From Priestia megaterium (GTDB lineage: Bacteria; Bacillota; Bacilli; Bacillales; Bacillaceae_H), in assembly GCA_008180335.1 (NCBI GenBank), contig VTEF01000002.1:495973-559972 (forward strand): a DNA stretch of 64,000 bases, read 5' to 3'. The translations under genes were made by a program, and so were the position numbers. How positions within the stretch are numbered: the stretch's first letter is position 1; each line of letters begins with the position of its first letter. The notes below the pieces were generated by a model. It saw nothing but the letters and a program-made list of their open reading frames with translations, had not been told where the DNA came from and did no database searches. Below are positions 18,944 to 28,430 of the stretch, piece by piece.

Positions 18944-18957
18944 AAAGCGTTTACATA
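18944..18957 (+). promoter_or_regulatory. Possible cre-like site
   Basis: The AAGCGTTTACA core matches the CcpA cre consensus except for its first two positions. Speculative. Confidence 0.2.
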
Positions 18958-19099
18958 AAATGCTTTTTCATCAGGAATAACGAAATAGTGATTGGAATAT
19001 CAGGGTTTTGCACATCGTAAATCCCTATTTTGTGCATGTAGAAATTTAGATATGTAAAGAAATAAGACAAAAAACAGGGTAAGGGAGAGGGATGAAAAG

Positions 19100-19789
19100 A
19101 TGTTTGTACCAATTGAACGAAAGAAGGTATCAAGTCAAGTGCTTGATCAATTAAAAAAAATGATTAAAGAAAAGACATTTCCGCCTGAATCACGTCTTCC
19201 GTCTGAACATGAGCTATCAAAAATGTTTGGCGTGAGCCGCGCGCCCATCCGTGAAGCATTAAGTGTGTTATCTGCAAGTGGATTAATTGAGTCGCGCCAA
19301 GGCGGAGGGAGCTATGTAAAGCGCGTCAATTTAGCTGGAATGCTCGATCCAATGACATTTGAAATGGTAGAAGCTGACCAAGTATTAGAACTTGTTGAAA
19401 TGCGCATTATTATTGAATCAGAAGCAGCGAGTTTAGCCGCGCTTCGTCATACACAAGAGGAATTGATGGAAATCAAAGAATCTTTAGAAGCCTTTAAAAG
19501 AACAATTAAAAATAGTGCAGAAATTGGCTATGAAGCCGATTATCGCTTTCACCACGATATTGTAAAAGCTGCTCACAATTCATTTTTACTTCATACAGTT
19601 GAGAATTTAGGGCATTTATATCGCAAAGCATTAGCTTACTCATTAACTCAAAAGCCGGAAAGCCGCAAACAAATCCACGAAGATCATGACCGCATTTTTG
19701 AAGCGATTAAAAATCGTGATGCAGAAGGCGCAGCTTCTGCCGTTCGTGAACATCTTGAACATGTTCGCAATAAGCTAGTTGCACAGTAA
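19100..19789 (+). CDS. FadR-subfamily GntR transcriptional regulator
   Basis: 229 residues. The N-terminal winged helix (about 8-75) carries the GntR signature LPSEHELSKMFGVSRAPIREAL. It is followed by a helical FCD ligand domain (about 95-220) with conserved Asp/His residues (DYRFHHDIVKAAHN, EDHDRIF) that bind a metal and an organic acid in this subfamily. The closest functional analogue is LutR-type control of lactate use. That fits its position beside ldh-lctP, although the target is inferred. GGGAGAGGG lies upstream of the start. Confidence 0.88.
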   Translation: MFVPIERKKVSSQVLDQLKKMIKEKTFPPESRLPSEHELSKMFGVSRAPIREALSVLSASGLIESRQGGGSYVKRVNLAGMLDPMTFEMVEADQVLELVEMRIIIESEAASLAALRHTQEELMEIKESLEAFKRTIKNSAEIGYEADYRFHHDIVKAAHNSFLLHTVENLGHLYRKALAYSLTQKPESRKQIHEDHDRIFEAIKNRDAEGAASAVREHLEHVRNKLVAQ

Positions 19790-19795
19790 TAAAAG

Positions 19796-19831
19796 AAAAA
19801 GATGGATAGCTTTCAGCTTTCCATCTTTTTT
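19796..19831 (+). terminator. Rho-independent terminator
   Basis: AAAAAGATGGA / TCCATCTTTTTT stem between the convergent regulator and fabZ. Confidence 0.88.
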
Positions 19832-19846
19832 AATAACCACATCTTC

Positions 19847-20284
19847 TTAATTTTTTTTATGATCAAAAAGAGCAAATGTCACATCTGCTTCACAAGCAAT
19901 TTCACCGTCTACTGTTGCAACAGCATGAGCTTTGGCGATTAAACCGCGAACTCTTGTCATTTCAACTTCTAAGCGTAACTGATCGCCAGGGCGTACTTGT
20001 TTTTTAAAACGGCAGTTATCAATTCCAGCGAATAGGCCTAGTTTCCCTTTGTTTTCGCCTTTCATTAACATCACGACAGCACTTACCTGTGCCAATGCTT
20101 CGACAATTAGCACACCTGGCATGACTGGGTAATCTGGAAAGTGGCCATTGAAAAATTCTTCATTTGCCGTTACATTTTTAATTCCAACAGCGCGTTTTCC
20201 TTCTTCGACTTCTAAAATACGGTCCACTAATAGAAATGGATAACGGTGTGGGATAATTCCTTTAATTTGTTCAGTCGTTAGCAT
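19847..20284 (-). CDS. fabZ: 3-hydroxyacyl-[acyl-carrier-protein] dehydratase FabZ
   Basis: Dehydrates beta-hydroxyacyl-ACP in the fatty acid elongation cycle. 145 residues, hot-dog fold. The catalytic histidine is H48 in [13 protein letters not shown] and the catalytic glutamate E62 in [14 protein letters not shown] precedes the ATG. It is monocistronic here and has its own promoter with an overlapping palindrome. Confidence 0.96.
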   Translation of the reverse strand: MLTTEQIKGIIPHRYPFLLVDRILEVEEGKRAVGIKNVTANEEFFNGHFPDYPVMPGVLIVEALAQVSAVVMLMKGENKGKLGLFAGIDNCRFKKQVRPGDQLRLEVEMTRVRGLIAKAHAVATVDGEIACEADVTFALFDHKKN

Positions 20285-20321
20285 CGTTCATTCTCCTTTA
20301 TGTAATGAAATTTTTATACCT

Positions 20322-20356
20322 GATACTAGTATCAAACTATATATCGATAAGTGCAA
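20322..20356 (-). promoter_or_regulatory. fabZ promoter with overlapping palindrome
   Basis: Minus strand: TTGCAC (20356-20351), 17-bp spacer, GATACT (20333-20328). The -10 box lies inside the perfect 12-bp palindrome GATACTAGTATC (20322-20333), preceded by TATACC. The arrangement recalls FapR operators (TTAGTACC-like halves) but the match is partial. Confidence 0.5.
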
Positions 20357-20635
20357 TTTGTAAAGAGGGGAAACGAATAAAGACACTTCAATCAGTGAAA
20401 GTCTTATTGTTTGATGAAGCGGGATAAAGGGTCGATAAATGAAAGATTTAAAGGAGAAAAACAATTTTATGGCCAATCAATGTCCATTGTCTGACAAAAG
20501 TTTGTTTCTTTTTTAAAGTCCTGTCATAGCCTGTCTAGAAAAGCAAGAAATGAGCGAACGGTTTATAAAGGTGTTTACCGGCAAAGAAGCGAAATTTGTA
20601 TATAAGCGTAGACGAAGAAAAGGGGCGGATGCAAA
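20357..20635. other. Intergenic region, no gene seen
   Basis: About 280 bases between divergent fabZ and the small ORF at 20636. I see no coding frame with a ribosome binding site and no terminator. Confidence 0.5.
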
Positions 20636-20809
20636 ATGAGGAAGAAAATAACCAAATTTCGAATAGGATTTGTGTTAATTGGGTTCCCGCTCATCTTTGT
20701 AATCATTTCGATCTTAACAGGTGAATGGCGGTATCTGACTTGGAGTATTCCTCCCGCTCTGATGTCTTGTTGGACGGCTTTTGTTGTACTGCGAAAGCAA
20801 GAAGAGTAG
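20636..20809 (+). CDS. Small two-segment membrane protein, 57 residues
   Basis: Starts MRKKITKFRIGF. It has two hydrophobic segments (FVLIGFPLIFVIISIL and IPPALMSCWTAFVVL) around a short WRYLTW loop, and a charged tail RKQEE. AAAGGGG lies about 10 nt upstream. Not recognised. It is 21 bp before the coiled-coil gene and may be co-transcribed with it. Confidence 0.6.
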   Translation: MRKKITKFRIGFVLIGFPLIFVIISILTGEWRYLTWSIPPALMSCWTAFVVLRKQEE

Positions 20810-20830
20810 AAATTACCAAAAGAGGACGGT

Positions 20831-22324
20831 GTGAATATGAACGGACAACAGTTATTATATGGATTGCTTACTTCCAAGGGTGAAGGGCTGAGAGCTGCTT
20901 ACGTATTGTGTGATCATCGGGTCATTCAGGCTGATTTATCACCACAGTATCAAGCAGAGGAGCACGTTGCCTTTCAACAGTCTTTAATGGAAAAAGTTCA
21001 TAAGCTAACAAAGCAGCCGGAAGTAGATATGCATTTGCAGCTGCTTTTGCATATGGCGAAGCAGTTTCAGCTTCCAGTCTCCCATACAACAACAAACGGA
21101 GAATTATATGAACTCAGCGATCACATCGGTAATTTAATTGTCTCGAAGTATAATGAGCTATTTTCAATTGCACGCTGTCATTCATTAGAAGATGTAATGC
21201 GTCATCAGATCCGCTTGTTTTTTCATCTTGTTGATTCACAGTACATGATAGCACCAGACCGTGAACAAGCACTTCTTCAACAGCAATTAATGAATTGGAT
21301 CGAACAGCTTACACCTCTGTACAAAGATCGAATAATCGATGTGCTTGAACAAGACTACAGGCAAGAAGCGCTATCAAAAGTGCTGCAAACAAAGGGAACG
21401 CTCGAATTGTATAAACAACTTCCGCCCCATGCCTATGAAGCGATTTCCTCACTTTTATGTACAGTTATGAATATCTTTGCACCCGTTTCCTATTCTCCAT
21501 CTTTACTCTTTAGTATGAACGCACCCCTTTGGATGATGGCTAATTTAGAAAGTCATGAAATTATCGCAAAGAAAAAAGAAGCGGAGCCGTTTTTACCAGT
21601 GCTGTTAATTGCTGTTCAATTAATCTGGACGTGTAAGCTAGAGCATCAAGATGAGTTATTAAATTATCAATCTTTATTAATTAAATGGTCTTCTGTTTAT
21701 ACGTCTTATCGTGATTTCTTAATGAAGAAAGAACAAGCACTGTTTGATTGTGAGCGGTTAGATACTTTAATTTATGATGGCGAGCAGCATATCAAACAGC
21801 TGCGAACGGCTGAAAAGAAAATGATCAAACAAATTGAAGTACTAAAAACAACGATTCGCCATCAATTAGATGAGATGGATTTGAAAACGTTAAATAGCGG
21901 ACTTGTGATGCAAAAGATGATTGAAGAACATGAATCGTTAAAGCAAGATGTAGAAGAATTGCAGCGAAAGTTCTCGATTAAAGGAGACTTTTTAGAAAAA
22001 GTCCGATTAGCATTGCGGTCTGCGGAACGAGTTGTCAAAAGCAAGGTAAAAGAAGTCGAACGAAAAAAAGTATTAATGCAAATGACAGATTTTATTTTAG
22101 CGAGCCGCCTGCCTGTTTGTGTAGATATCCAAAATGAAATTCATGATCTGCAAGATCAATTAGCAACGACTGTGTTTCAACTTAATCAACAAGTCGATTT
22201 ACTTGATGAAATGAAACAAAACCGTCAGTTAACAGAAGGGAAACTGCGCCGCTATGAAAGCGAAATTAAGCGGCTAGAACGGACATATTACGGATTAAAA
22301 GAACGCCATGCAGAAGTGGTATAA
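20831..22324 (+). CDS. Uncharacterised coiled-coil protein
   Basis: 497 residues from GTG 20831 (AGAGG with 5-nt spacing) or 495 from ATG 20837. The N-terminal 300 residues look globular and alpha-helical. About residues 300-495 are heptad-rich coiled coil (long Lys/Glu/Gln/Leu stretches, ending RTYYGLKERHAEVV). No signal peptide or nucleotide-binding motif. I do not recognise the family. It may act as a structural or scaffolding protein, but this is only a guess from coiled-coil content. Confidence 0.75.
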   Translation: MNMNGQQLLYGLLTSKGEGLRAAYVLCDHRVIQADLSPQYQAEEHVAFQQSLMEKVHKLTKQPEVDMHLQLLLHMAKQFQLPVSHTTTNGELYELSDHIGNLIVSKYNELFSIARCHSLEDVMRHQIRLFFHLVDSQYMIAPDREQALLQQQLMNWIEQLTPLYKDRIIDVLEQDYRQEALSKVLQTKGTLELYKQLPPHAYEAISSLLCTVMNIFAPVSYSPSLLFSMNAPLWMMANLESHEIIAKKKEAEPFLPVLLIAVQLIWTCKLEHQDELLNYQSLLIKWSSVYTSYRDFLMKKEQALFDCERLDTLIYDGEQHIKQLRTAEKKMIKQIEVLKTTIRHQLDEMDLKTLNSGLVMQKMIEEHESLKQDVEELQRKFSIKGDFLEKVRLALRSAERVVKSKVKEVERKKVLMQMTDFILASRLPVCVDIQNEIHDLQDQLATTVFQLNQQVDLLDEMKQNRQLTEGKLRRYESEIKRLERTYYGLKERHAEVV

Positions 22325-22506
22325 AAAAGGGAACTGTGTATAAACCACTTTCTCCGTTTTTTTTGATTCTGAATATTGCTCATATTCAATATTCATAAGA
22401 GCAGTTTAATGATAGCGCTGTTAATAGCAGTTTAAATGAGTTTAAAAGTGAGAGAGCGACAAGCATGAAATGATAGAAATCTTCATTAAAACATTGTGAA
22501 ATTCCT

Positions 22507-22535
22507 TTGAAATTTTTTAGATAATTTGGTACAAT
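22507..22535 (+). promoter_or_regulatory. Sigma-A promoter of the cold shock gene
   Basis: TTGAAA (22507-22512), 17-bp spacer, TACAAT (22530-22535). It gives a leader of about 110 nt, typical of cold shock mRNAs, which includes a GTGT/ACAC hairpin around 22621-22636. Confidence 0.75.
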
Positions 22536-22566
22536 AAAAGTGCTTATTTTTGTTCCATAAGGATAG

Positions 22567-22851
<285 letters not shown>

Positions 22852-22872
22852 TTCTTTTTATAGGATGATCGG

Positions 22873-22898
22873 AGGCTCCCTGTATAGGGGGCCTTTTT
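22873..22898 (+). terminator. Rho-independent terminator
   Basis: AGGCTCCC / GGGGGCCT stem with TGTATA loop, then TTTTT, after the cold shock gene. Confidence 0.85.
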
Positions 22899-23134
22899 CT
22901 TTGGAACCTAGCCGGATTCTGTTTTTATTAGTATATGATAAGTTAATAATCAAAAGGTAAACATTCAGCATCTCTTAAGAGGTGTTCTTTTTATATTCAA
23001 GAGTAATTCAGATTTTTGCAAAATGCATCTACTTCATTCTCTTCATGTTAAAAAAGGTAGTCACAACGTATAAAAAAAGCGTATAATGAAAGGATGGAAA
23101 TAGGAATTGCATAGTAGAAAGGATTTTAAAACGT

Positions 23135-24712
23135 ATGAGCAATCAACTTCAACAAAAGATGGTCGATTCACGACGCACATTCGCCATCATTTCTCACCCG
23201 GATGCCGGTAAAACAACATTAACTGAAAAAATGCTGCTGCTCGGTGGAATGATTCGTTCTGCAGGAACGGTTAAAGGGAAAAAGTCAGGAAAATTTGCGA
23301 CATCTGACTGGATGGAAATTGAAAAGCAACGTGGAATTTCGGTTACATCGAGTGTGATGCAATTTGAGTATAAAGGTCATTTTATTAACATTCTTGATAC
23401 ACCAGGACATGAAGACTTCAGTGAAGATACGTATCGTACATTAACTGCAGTTGACAGTGCGGTCATGGTTATTGACGGAACAAAAGGAATTGAAGCGCAA
23501 ACCTTAAAGCTATTTAAAGTTTGCCGCATGCGCGGGATTCCGATTTTAACATTCATCAACAAATTAGATCGTGAAGGGAAAGACCCGCTTGAACTGCTTG
23601 AAGAAATTGAAGATGTATTAGGAATTGAATCATATCCTGTCACGTGGCCGATTGGTATGGGGAAACGATTCCAAGGCACATATGATCGTTTTTCAAAACA
23701 AATCGAAGTGTATCAAGGAAATAAAGAATCATATTTTGTTGATTTCGATGGTGAAAACATCGATGGAGACGTAAAAAACCATGTCGATGAAATGTATTTA
23801 CCAGGCTTAGTTGATGAATTGTCACTGCTAGATGAAGCAGGTAACGACTTCTCGATTGAAAAAGTGAAGCAAGGATTATTAACACCTGTCTTTTTCGGTA
23901 GCGCTATAGCAAACTTCGGCGTGCAATCATTTTTTAATTCGTTCTTACAGCTAACATCACCACCGCAGCCGCGTGAGTCATCAATTGGCACTATTCAGCC
24001 GACTGATGAAAATTTCTCAGGCTTTATCTTTAAAATTCAAGCGAACATGAATCCGGCTCACCGTGACCGTATTGCGTTCGTGCGCGTATGTTCGGGTAAA
24101 TTTGAGCGCGGGATGAACGTCACTCTTTCGCGTACAAACCGTAAAATGAAATTGGCGCAATCCCACCAATTTTTAGCATCAAGCCGTGAAACTGTCGATA
24201 CCGCTTTCCCTGGAGATATTATCGGATTATATGATTCAGGGACGTACCAAATCGGAGATACGATTGTTGGAGACGGGAAAATGTTTCAGTTTGATGCACT
24301 GCCTAAGTTTCCGCCTGAGTTATTCGTTAAAGTTCGTGCCAAAAACGCGATGAAATCAAAGCACTTTGAAAAAGGGATTAATCAACTTGTCCAAGAAGGA
24401 GCAGTTCAGCTCTACCGTACTCCGTTTTTTGGAGACTACATTTTAGGAGCTGTTGGTGAACTTCAGTTCCAAGTATTTGAACATCGCATGAAAGGCGAGT
24501 ATAACGTAGATCTTGAGTTTATTCGCATGTCTCACAATATTGCCAAATGGGTCGAGAAGGATACAATTGAAGACCGGATGTTAGATTCGCGCGTCATGCT
24601 TGTTGAAGATCGTGATGGGCATTCTGTACTTATGTTTGAAAATGACTTTGTATGGCGATTGTTCCAAGATAAGTATCCATCTGTGAAATTTTTAGATCCA
24701 TTTAACTTATAA
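23135..24712 (+). CDS. prfC: Peptide chain release factor 3
   Basis: Translational GTPase that recycles RF1 and RF2 from the ribosome. 525 residues. G1 HPDAGKTTL near residue 21, the switch segment [10 protein letters not shown]3 DTPGHED near 87 and G4 NKLD near 142 are intact, followed by RF3-specific beta-barrel and C-terminal domains ([14 protein letters not shown]). AGAAAGG precedes the ATG. It is a single-gene unit. Not all Bacillaceae carry RF3. Confidence 0.96.
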   Translation: MSNQLQQKMVDSRRTFAIISHPDAGKTTLTEKMLLLGGMIRSAGTVKGKKSGKFATSDWMEIEKQRGISVTSSVMQFEYKGHFINILDTPGHEDFSEDTYRTLTAVDSAVMVIDGTKGIEAQTLKLFKVCRMRGIPILTFINKLDREGKDPLELLEEIEDVLGIESYPVTWPIGMGKRFQGTYDRFSKQIEVYQGNKESYFVDFDGENIDGDVKNHVDEMYLPGLVDELSLLDEAGNDFSIEKVKQGLLTPVFFGSAIANFGVQSFFNSFLQLTSPPQPRESSIGTIQPTDENFSGFIFKIQANMNPAHRDRIAFVRVCSGKFERGMNVTLSRTNRKMKLAQSHQFLASSRETVDTAFPGDIIGLYDSGTYQIGDTIVGDGKMFQFDALPKFPPELFVKVRAKNAMKSKHFEKGINQLVQEGAVQLYRTPFFGDYILGAVGELQFQVFEHRMKGEYNVDLEFIRMSHNIAKWVEKDTIEDRMLDSRVMLVEDRDGHSVLMFENDFVWRLFQDKYPSVKFLDPFNL

Positions 24713-24780
24713 GACCATACCAAAAAGGAAATTGACGCATACTATAGTATAGTAAATAATCAATTTCCTCCTTTGCTTAG

Positions 24781-24806
24781 GAGTCAGCGTGCGCTGGCTC
24801 TTTTTT
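24781..24806 (+). terminator. Terminator between convergent prfC and SMR genes
   Basis: GAGTCAGC / GCTGGCTC stem followed by TTTTTT. Just upstream (24727-24768) GGAAATTG / CAATTTCC form a longer inverted repeat. Confidence 0.85.
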
Positions 24807-25131
24807 AATGTGCAACCGATTTTAAATTCAAAATGACAACTCCTACGATAATGAAGGAAATCCCAATCACCATTGAAATACTGCCGCTTTCTTTCCATAC
24901 AACAACACCGATGATCGCTGTTATCGCTGTTCCGACACCTGACCAAATCGCATAGGCGATACTAAGCGGAATTTGCTGCAGCGATGCAGATAGTGAATAA
25001 AAAGCAATGCCAAACCCGATAACAACTCCAATACTTGGCCAAAGCTTTGTAAATCCTTGCGATGCTTTTAACATTGAGGTGCCGAATAATTCCGCTGCAA
25101 TGGCGAGTGCTAAGAATAAATAAGCCTTCAT
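24805..25131 (-). CDS. Small multidrug resistance (SMR) family transporter
   Basis: 108 residues with four membrane helices. The essential glutamate is E14 in IAAELFGTSMLK and the YAIWSGVGTA motif lies in helix 3: typical SMR proton antiporter features. The family exports quaternary ammonium compounds or guanidinium. No partner SMR gene is adjacent and no guanidine riboswitch was seen upstream, so drug-type activity as a homodimer is the best guess. Confidence 0.9.
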   Translation of the reverse strand: MKAYLFLALAIAAELFGTSMLKASQGFTKLWPSIGVVIGFGIAFYSLSASLQQIPLSIAYAIWSGVGTAITAIIGVVVWKESGSISMVIGISFIIVGVVILNLKSVAH

Positions 25132-25238
25132 CCCATTCTCTCCTTTATGAACGATAACATGTTCCTAATCTTCTACTTCTTAGTTTAAAAAATGTATAAT
25201 TTTGACTTGGTCATCTTAACACAGGGATGAAAAACTGG

Positions 25239-26102
25239 CTACTTTTTTACTGTGATTTTTTTATTGAAAGGTTTGTTTACTGGGGCTTGGTTAATATAAG
25301 CGATGGTCTCATGTTTTCCAAGCGCACCATGTCCTTGAGATTTGTTATAATTCAAAAACACTTTCACTTCGTTCACTACACAATCATCATTCATATTTTT
25401 CAGCCCTTCTATAAAGGGAATGAGATGATTGGTTATATCAAATTCACACGCTGCATTTTGCAAATAATAAATAGGGGGTACATAATGAAGGTGATGAAAA
25501 AAGCGAAGGATATTAATGCGCTCAGGAAATGTTTTTAAGACTTCTTCTTCTGATAAGCCCGGATACGATAGTGCAAACACATTTCGCACGGGGGTTTTCA
25601 GCCACTTTGTTAGACATGTTTGCGGATTATTAACAAGTGCCGTTGCTCCTTTCAGATAGCCTGCTAAAAAGAGAGACATAAACCCTCCGCCAGAAGAACC
25701 GTAAAACAGCACTTTTTCCGGTGCAACATTGATGCAATGCAACAGCTTTGCTAATAACGAAGAAATGTCTTTTAAATAAAAGCGCTCTTTCGTCCCTTGC
25801 CCCCAGCCGAGAGACAGACTGCCTAAATATAAAGTAGGATCGTTGTAATAAATAACCGAATCCTCAAATTCATTCATCCAAGAATGACGCTGGAAATAAG
25901 GCGGACCTAATGGATGTTCTTGTTTAGCGCCTGCACCGGAACCAAAAATAATCACATTGGAAGAATCTTCTTTTAACCTTATTAAAAATTCAAATAAGAC
26001 ACCTTTCCATTCAACAGCGAGAATGAACGGTTTATTTTTTATGAATACGACATCATCGACTTGGTCGTACCGTATATTGATTTTTGGATAGTTTTCAATC
26101 AA
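25239..26102 (-). CDS. Alpha/beta-hydrolase-like protein
   Basis: 287 residues from TTG 26102, which lacks a convincing ribosome binding site, so the true start may be further in. A nucleophile elbow GSSGGGF near residue 133 and a late GHGALGKHE histidine segment suggest an alpha/beta-hydrolase fold. The overall look recalls Asp2 or capsule-modifying hydrolase-like proteins. No signal peptide. Likely cytosolic esterase or acyl-transfer activity; substrate unknown. Confidence 0.7.
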   Translation of the reverse strand: MIENYPKINIRYDQVDDVVFIKNKPFILAVEWKGVLFEFLIRLKEDSSNVIIFGSGAGAKQEHPLGPPYFQRHSWMNEFEDSVIYYNDPTLYLGSLSLGWGQGTKERFYLKDISSLLAKLLHCINVAPEKVLFYGSSGGGFMSLFLAGYLKGATALVNNPQTCLTKWLKTPVRNVFALSYPGLSEEEVLKTFPERINILRFFHHLHYVPPIYYLQNAACEFDITNHLIPFIEGLKNMNDDCVVNEVKVFLNYNKSQGHGALGKHETIAYINQAPVNKPFNKKITVKK

Positions 26103-26279
26103 TGGAGTTAATCAACTCGCTTTCTCGTAAAAAGATTATAAAGCATTCTCTATAGCATATGTGCGGGCAATAAAAATGCTTGTACCTCTGCCGTGCAGCG
26201 AAACCAAATCATGATTTGCGAATAGTTCATTTAAAGCGTGTGATATTAAAGAAAGAAGGAAAAAGGAGCGTGAGTCAAT

Positions 26280-26858
26280 ATGCGAGATGTTTACCGGACG
26301 TTTCAAGAATTGTCACAATGTGAACGAGCGGGAATTGATTATGAGATTGAATGTGTAATTCGTAGAAAAGATATTGTTGTGCTTGCCATTCACGGGGGCA
26401 CGATGGAAAAAGGAACGCTGGAGCTGGCTAAAAAAGTAGGAGAAGCACTGCATGGAACATACTACGGATTTAAATGCTTAAAAACGGAAGATCCATTTGA
26501 ATTGCACGTTACATCCACGAATTATGATGAAGAAATTGCACGATCGCTTGTGTATCAGTCGAATGTAACGATTTCATTTCACGGTGCCTATAGTGATGAA
26601 TGTGCTACGTATGTAGGCGGTCGTGATCAAGCACTTGCAAGAGCTGTAAGAGAAGAGCTTGAACCGGCATTTGCAATTAATGAAACACCTGCTCACTTAA
26701 AGGGTGTTTCACCTGATAACATTGTGAATGATAATGAACGCCATCAAGGTCTTCAGCTTGAACTCACAACCCCTCAATATGAACAGCTGCAAGAAAGTGA
26801 GCAGAGATGCCAAGAGTTTGTACAGGCAGTTGTAGAAGCTGTTAAACGGACGATGTGA
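26280..26858 (+). CDS. Poly-gamma-glutamate hydrolase family protein
   Basis: 192 residues matching the PghP/DUF867 Zn-peptidase family of Bacillus phages and genomes. Metal-ligand-like segments are AIHGGTMEKGT (near 37), HVTSTNYDE (near 76) and SFHGAYSDE (near 100), with a catalytic-region EL pair near ERHQGLQLEL. Known members cut capsular poly-gamma-glutamate. No signal peptide is visible, as in the phage enzyme. No capsule genes are in the window. Confidence 0.85.
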   Translation: MRDVYRTFQELSQCERAGIDYEIECVIRRKDIVVLAIHGGTMEKGTLELAKKVGEALHGTYYGFKCLKTEDPFELHVTSTNYDEEIARSLVYQSNVTISFHGAYSDECATYVGGRDQALARAVREELEPAFAINETPAHLKGVSPDNIVNDNERHQGLQLELTTPQYEQLQESEQRCQEFVQAVVEAVKRTM

Positions 26859-26880
26859 AGAATGTTCCGGCTTAGAGAGG

Positions 26881-27726
26881 TTAAAGCAGTAAAATCTGAT
26901 AAATCTCTTTAGAAGGGATATGAATAAAAGAAGAAATCTTGGTTGATGTATTATGAACGTAAATGCCGCAGTCCAATAGGATATTAGAATGCTGTGAAAG
27001 CAGTCTGTCGATATGTCTGCTTTCGCTTTGACCGATAAATAACAGGTTATCTTTTATATCCAGCCCTCTTGTATAGCCTAAGCCATTAAAAATCGTTTCT
27101 TCATCCTTTTGGACCTGAAACTTTGCTGATACACAGTAGTATAAGTGTCCCTTATATAATTTTATACTATGAGGCTGAAAGAGTTTACGGTGGACAATGC
27201 TCATTACCTTTCGGTTGGCTAAAGAATATTCAACAATCACTCCATGAGTGCGAAGGTCTTTTGGGAATTTGAAGAGAGAAAAGTTAGTTGTGCTGTAAGA
27301 AAACATTGAGAGGTACAAGGTGTCACCATAGATAAAAAGATCATTCATATGAAACACATCTTCATCTTTAGGTGAAAATTTAATTTCATCGACTTTGTTA
27401 AGGTTATTCTGTAAGTCATAAATGCCGATTGAGTTGCGTTTTGTCTCTACGACATAAGCACAGTCTCCATAAACAGCAACACCGTGTAAGTCTAGACGTT
27501 CAGTTAATTTTTTAGTTTGAATTACATCAAACTGTTCATTCAAAACTAAAATGGCATTGGTGCTCGCTACAACAAAAGAGCCTTGATATTTTGCAATTCC
27601 TCTGCATTCCACATTTAACACTTTTTGAAGAGTATGTTCTCCATTTTTAAAATCAGCAAAATAGAGCCCGCCTTCTTGATTGCAGCATGTGATTAATAGT
27701 TGACAATCGTCAATCTTAATCAACAA
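26881..27726 (-). CDS. DUF4915-like beta-propeller protein
   Basis: 281 residues from TTG 27726 (AAGGAGG upstream; a second TTG follows at once). Repeated short strand motifs and the CNQEGGLYFADF, FQPHSIKLYKGHLYYC and GYTRGLDI segments fit the DUF4915/TIGR03032 type propeller proteins seen beside glycan-related genes. Cytosolic by sequence. The function is unknown. A long perfect inverted repeat lies just upstream of its start. Confidence 0.7.
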   Translation of the reverse strand: MLIKIDDCQLLITCCNQEGGLYFADFKNGEHTLQKVLNVECRGIAKYQGSFVVASTNAILVLNEQFDVIQTKKLTERLDLHGVAVYGDCAYVVETKRNSIGIYDLQNNLNKVDEIKFSPKDEDVFHMNDLFIYGDTLYLSMFSYSTTNFSLFKFPKDLRTHGVIVEYSLANRKVMSIVHRKLFQPHSIKLYKGHLYYCVSAKFQVQKDEETIFNGLGYTRGLDIKDNLLFIGQSESRHIDRLLSQHSNILLDCGIYVHNTSTKISSFIHIPSKEIYQILLL

Positions 27727-27747
27727 ACATCCTCCTTTTTAATTAAC

Positions 27748-27799
27748 GTATTGATTCATGTAAGAAACGGAGTATCCAAATTCTTACATGAATCAATAC
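27748..27799. repeat. 19-bp perfect inverted repeat between divergent genes
   Basis: GTATTGATTCATGTAAGAA pairs with TTCTTACATGAATCAATAC around a 14-nt spacer. No T-run on either side. It lies in the presumed leader of the minus-strand propeller gene and upstream of the plus-strand GNAT gene. Confidence 0.9.
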
Positions 27800-27910
27800 A
27801 TACTATTCATCTAACAAAAAAATGCCTGGATAATCCGTATATTTCAAAAGGATTATTGCCAAAACCAAAGAATAAAGGTAGTAATGAATGGAGTGTTAGG
27901 AGGAGTGATC

Positions 27911-28312
27911 ATGAAGATTTTCTATACAGATGAGATTCCTTTACCAGACAAACTATTTACGCTTTATGATGAAGTGAAGTGGAATGATTTTTTGCAGCTG
28001 TCCAAAGGCCAGGTGCATGAAGCAATTGTTCAAAGCTGGTATGTTGTGAGTGCTTATGACAGAGAGCAGCTAATTGGAACAGGAAGAATTATTTCAGATG
28101 GGATCATCAATGCTTATCTGTGCGGAGTCGTTGTTCATCCTGATTATCAATGCCGGGGAATTGGACGTGAAATCATTCATAAGCTCGTTCATAAAAGCCG
28201 TGAATCCAACTTGCATATTCAGCTGTTTTGCACGGAAGATATGGTTTGTTTTTATGAAAAACTTGGATTTAGCAGATTTGCTGCGGGGATGAAATATGAA
28301 GACTGTAAGTGA
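27911..28312 (+). CDS. GNAT family N-acetyltransferase
   Basis: 133 residues from ATG 27911, directly after AGGAGG; an in-frame ATG at 27884 has no such site. The acetyl-CoA loop reads VVVHPDYQCRGIGREI, followed by the FYEKLGFSRF motif. Small-molecule acetyltransferase of the YjcF/PhnO-like size class; substrate unknown. Confidence 0.85.
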   Translation: MKIFYTDEIPLPDKLFTLYDEVKWNDFLQLSKGQVHEAIVQSWYVVSAYDREQLIGTGRIISDGIINAYLCGVVVHPDYQCRGIGREIIHKLVHKSRESNLHIQLFCTEDMVCFYEKLGFSRFAAGMKYEDCK

Positions 28313-28430
28313 TAGGCCTTTTTATTAAATTAAAATCACTTGGAAAAAATTGAAGAAGTTATTTTGAGTATTTTAAAATGCAAAGTGAATGACTAGTATA
28401 TAAGATTACGAAGAAATAGGGGTTTTTTAC

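Noticed and set aside
24805-25131. Guanidine riboswitch upstream of the SMR gene
   Set aside because: The upstream region lacks the ykkC-type ACGA/ACGR motifs.
27748-27799. Rho-independent terminator reading of the long inverted repeat
   Set aside because: No T-run on either side, and it lies between divergent gene starts, where no terminator is needed.
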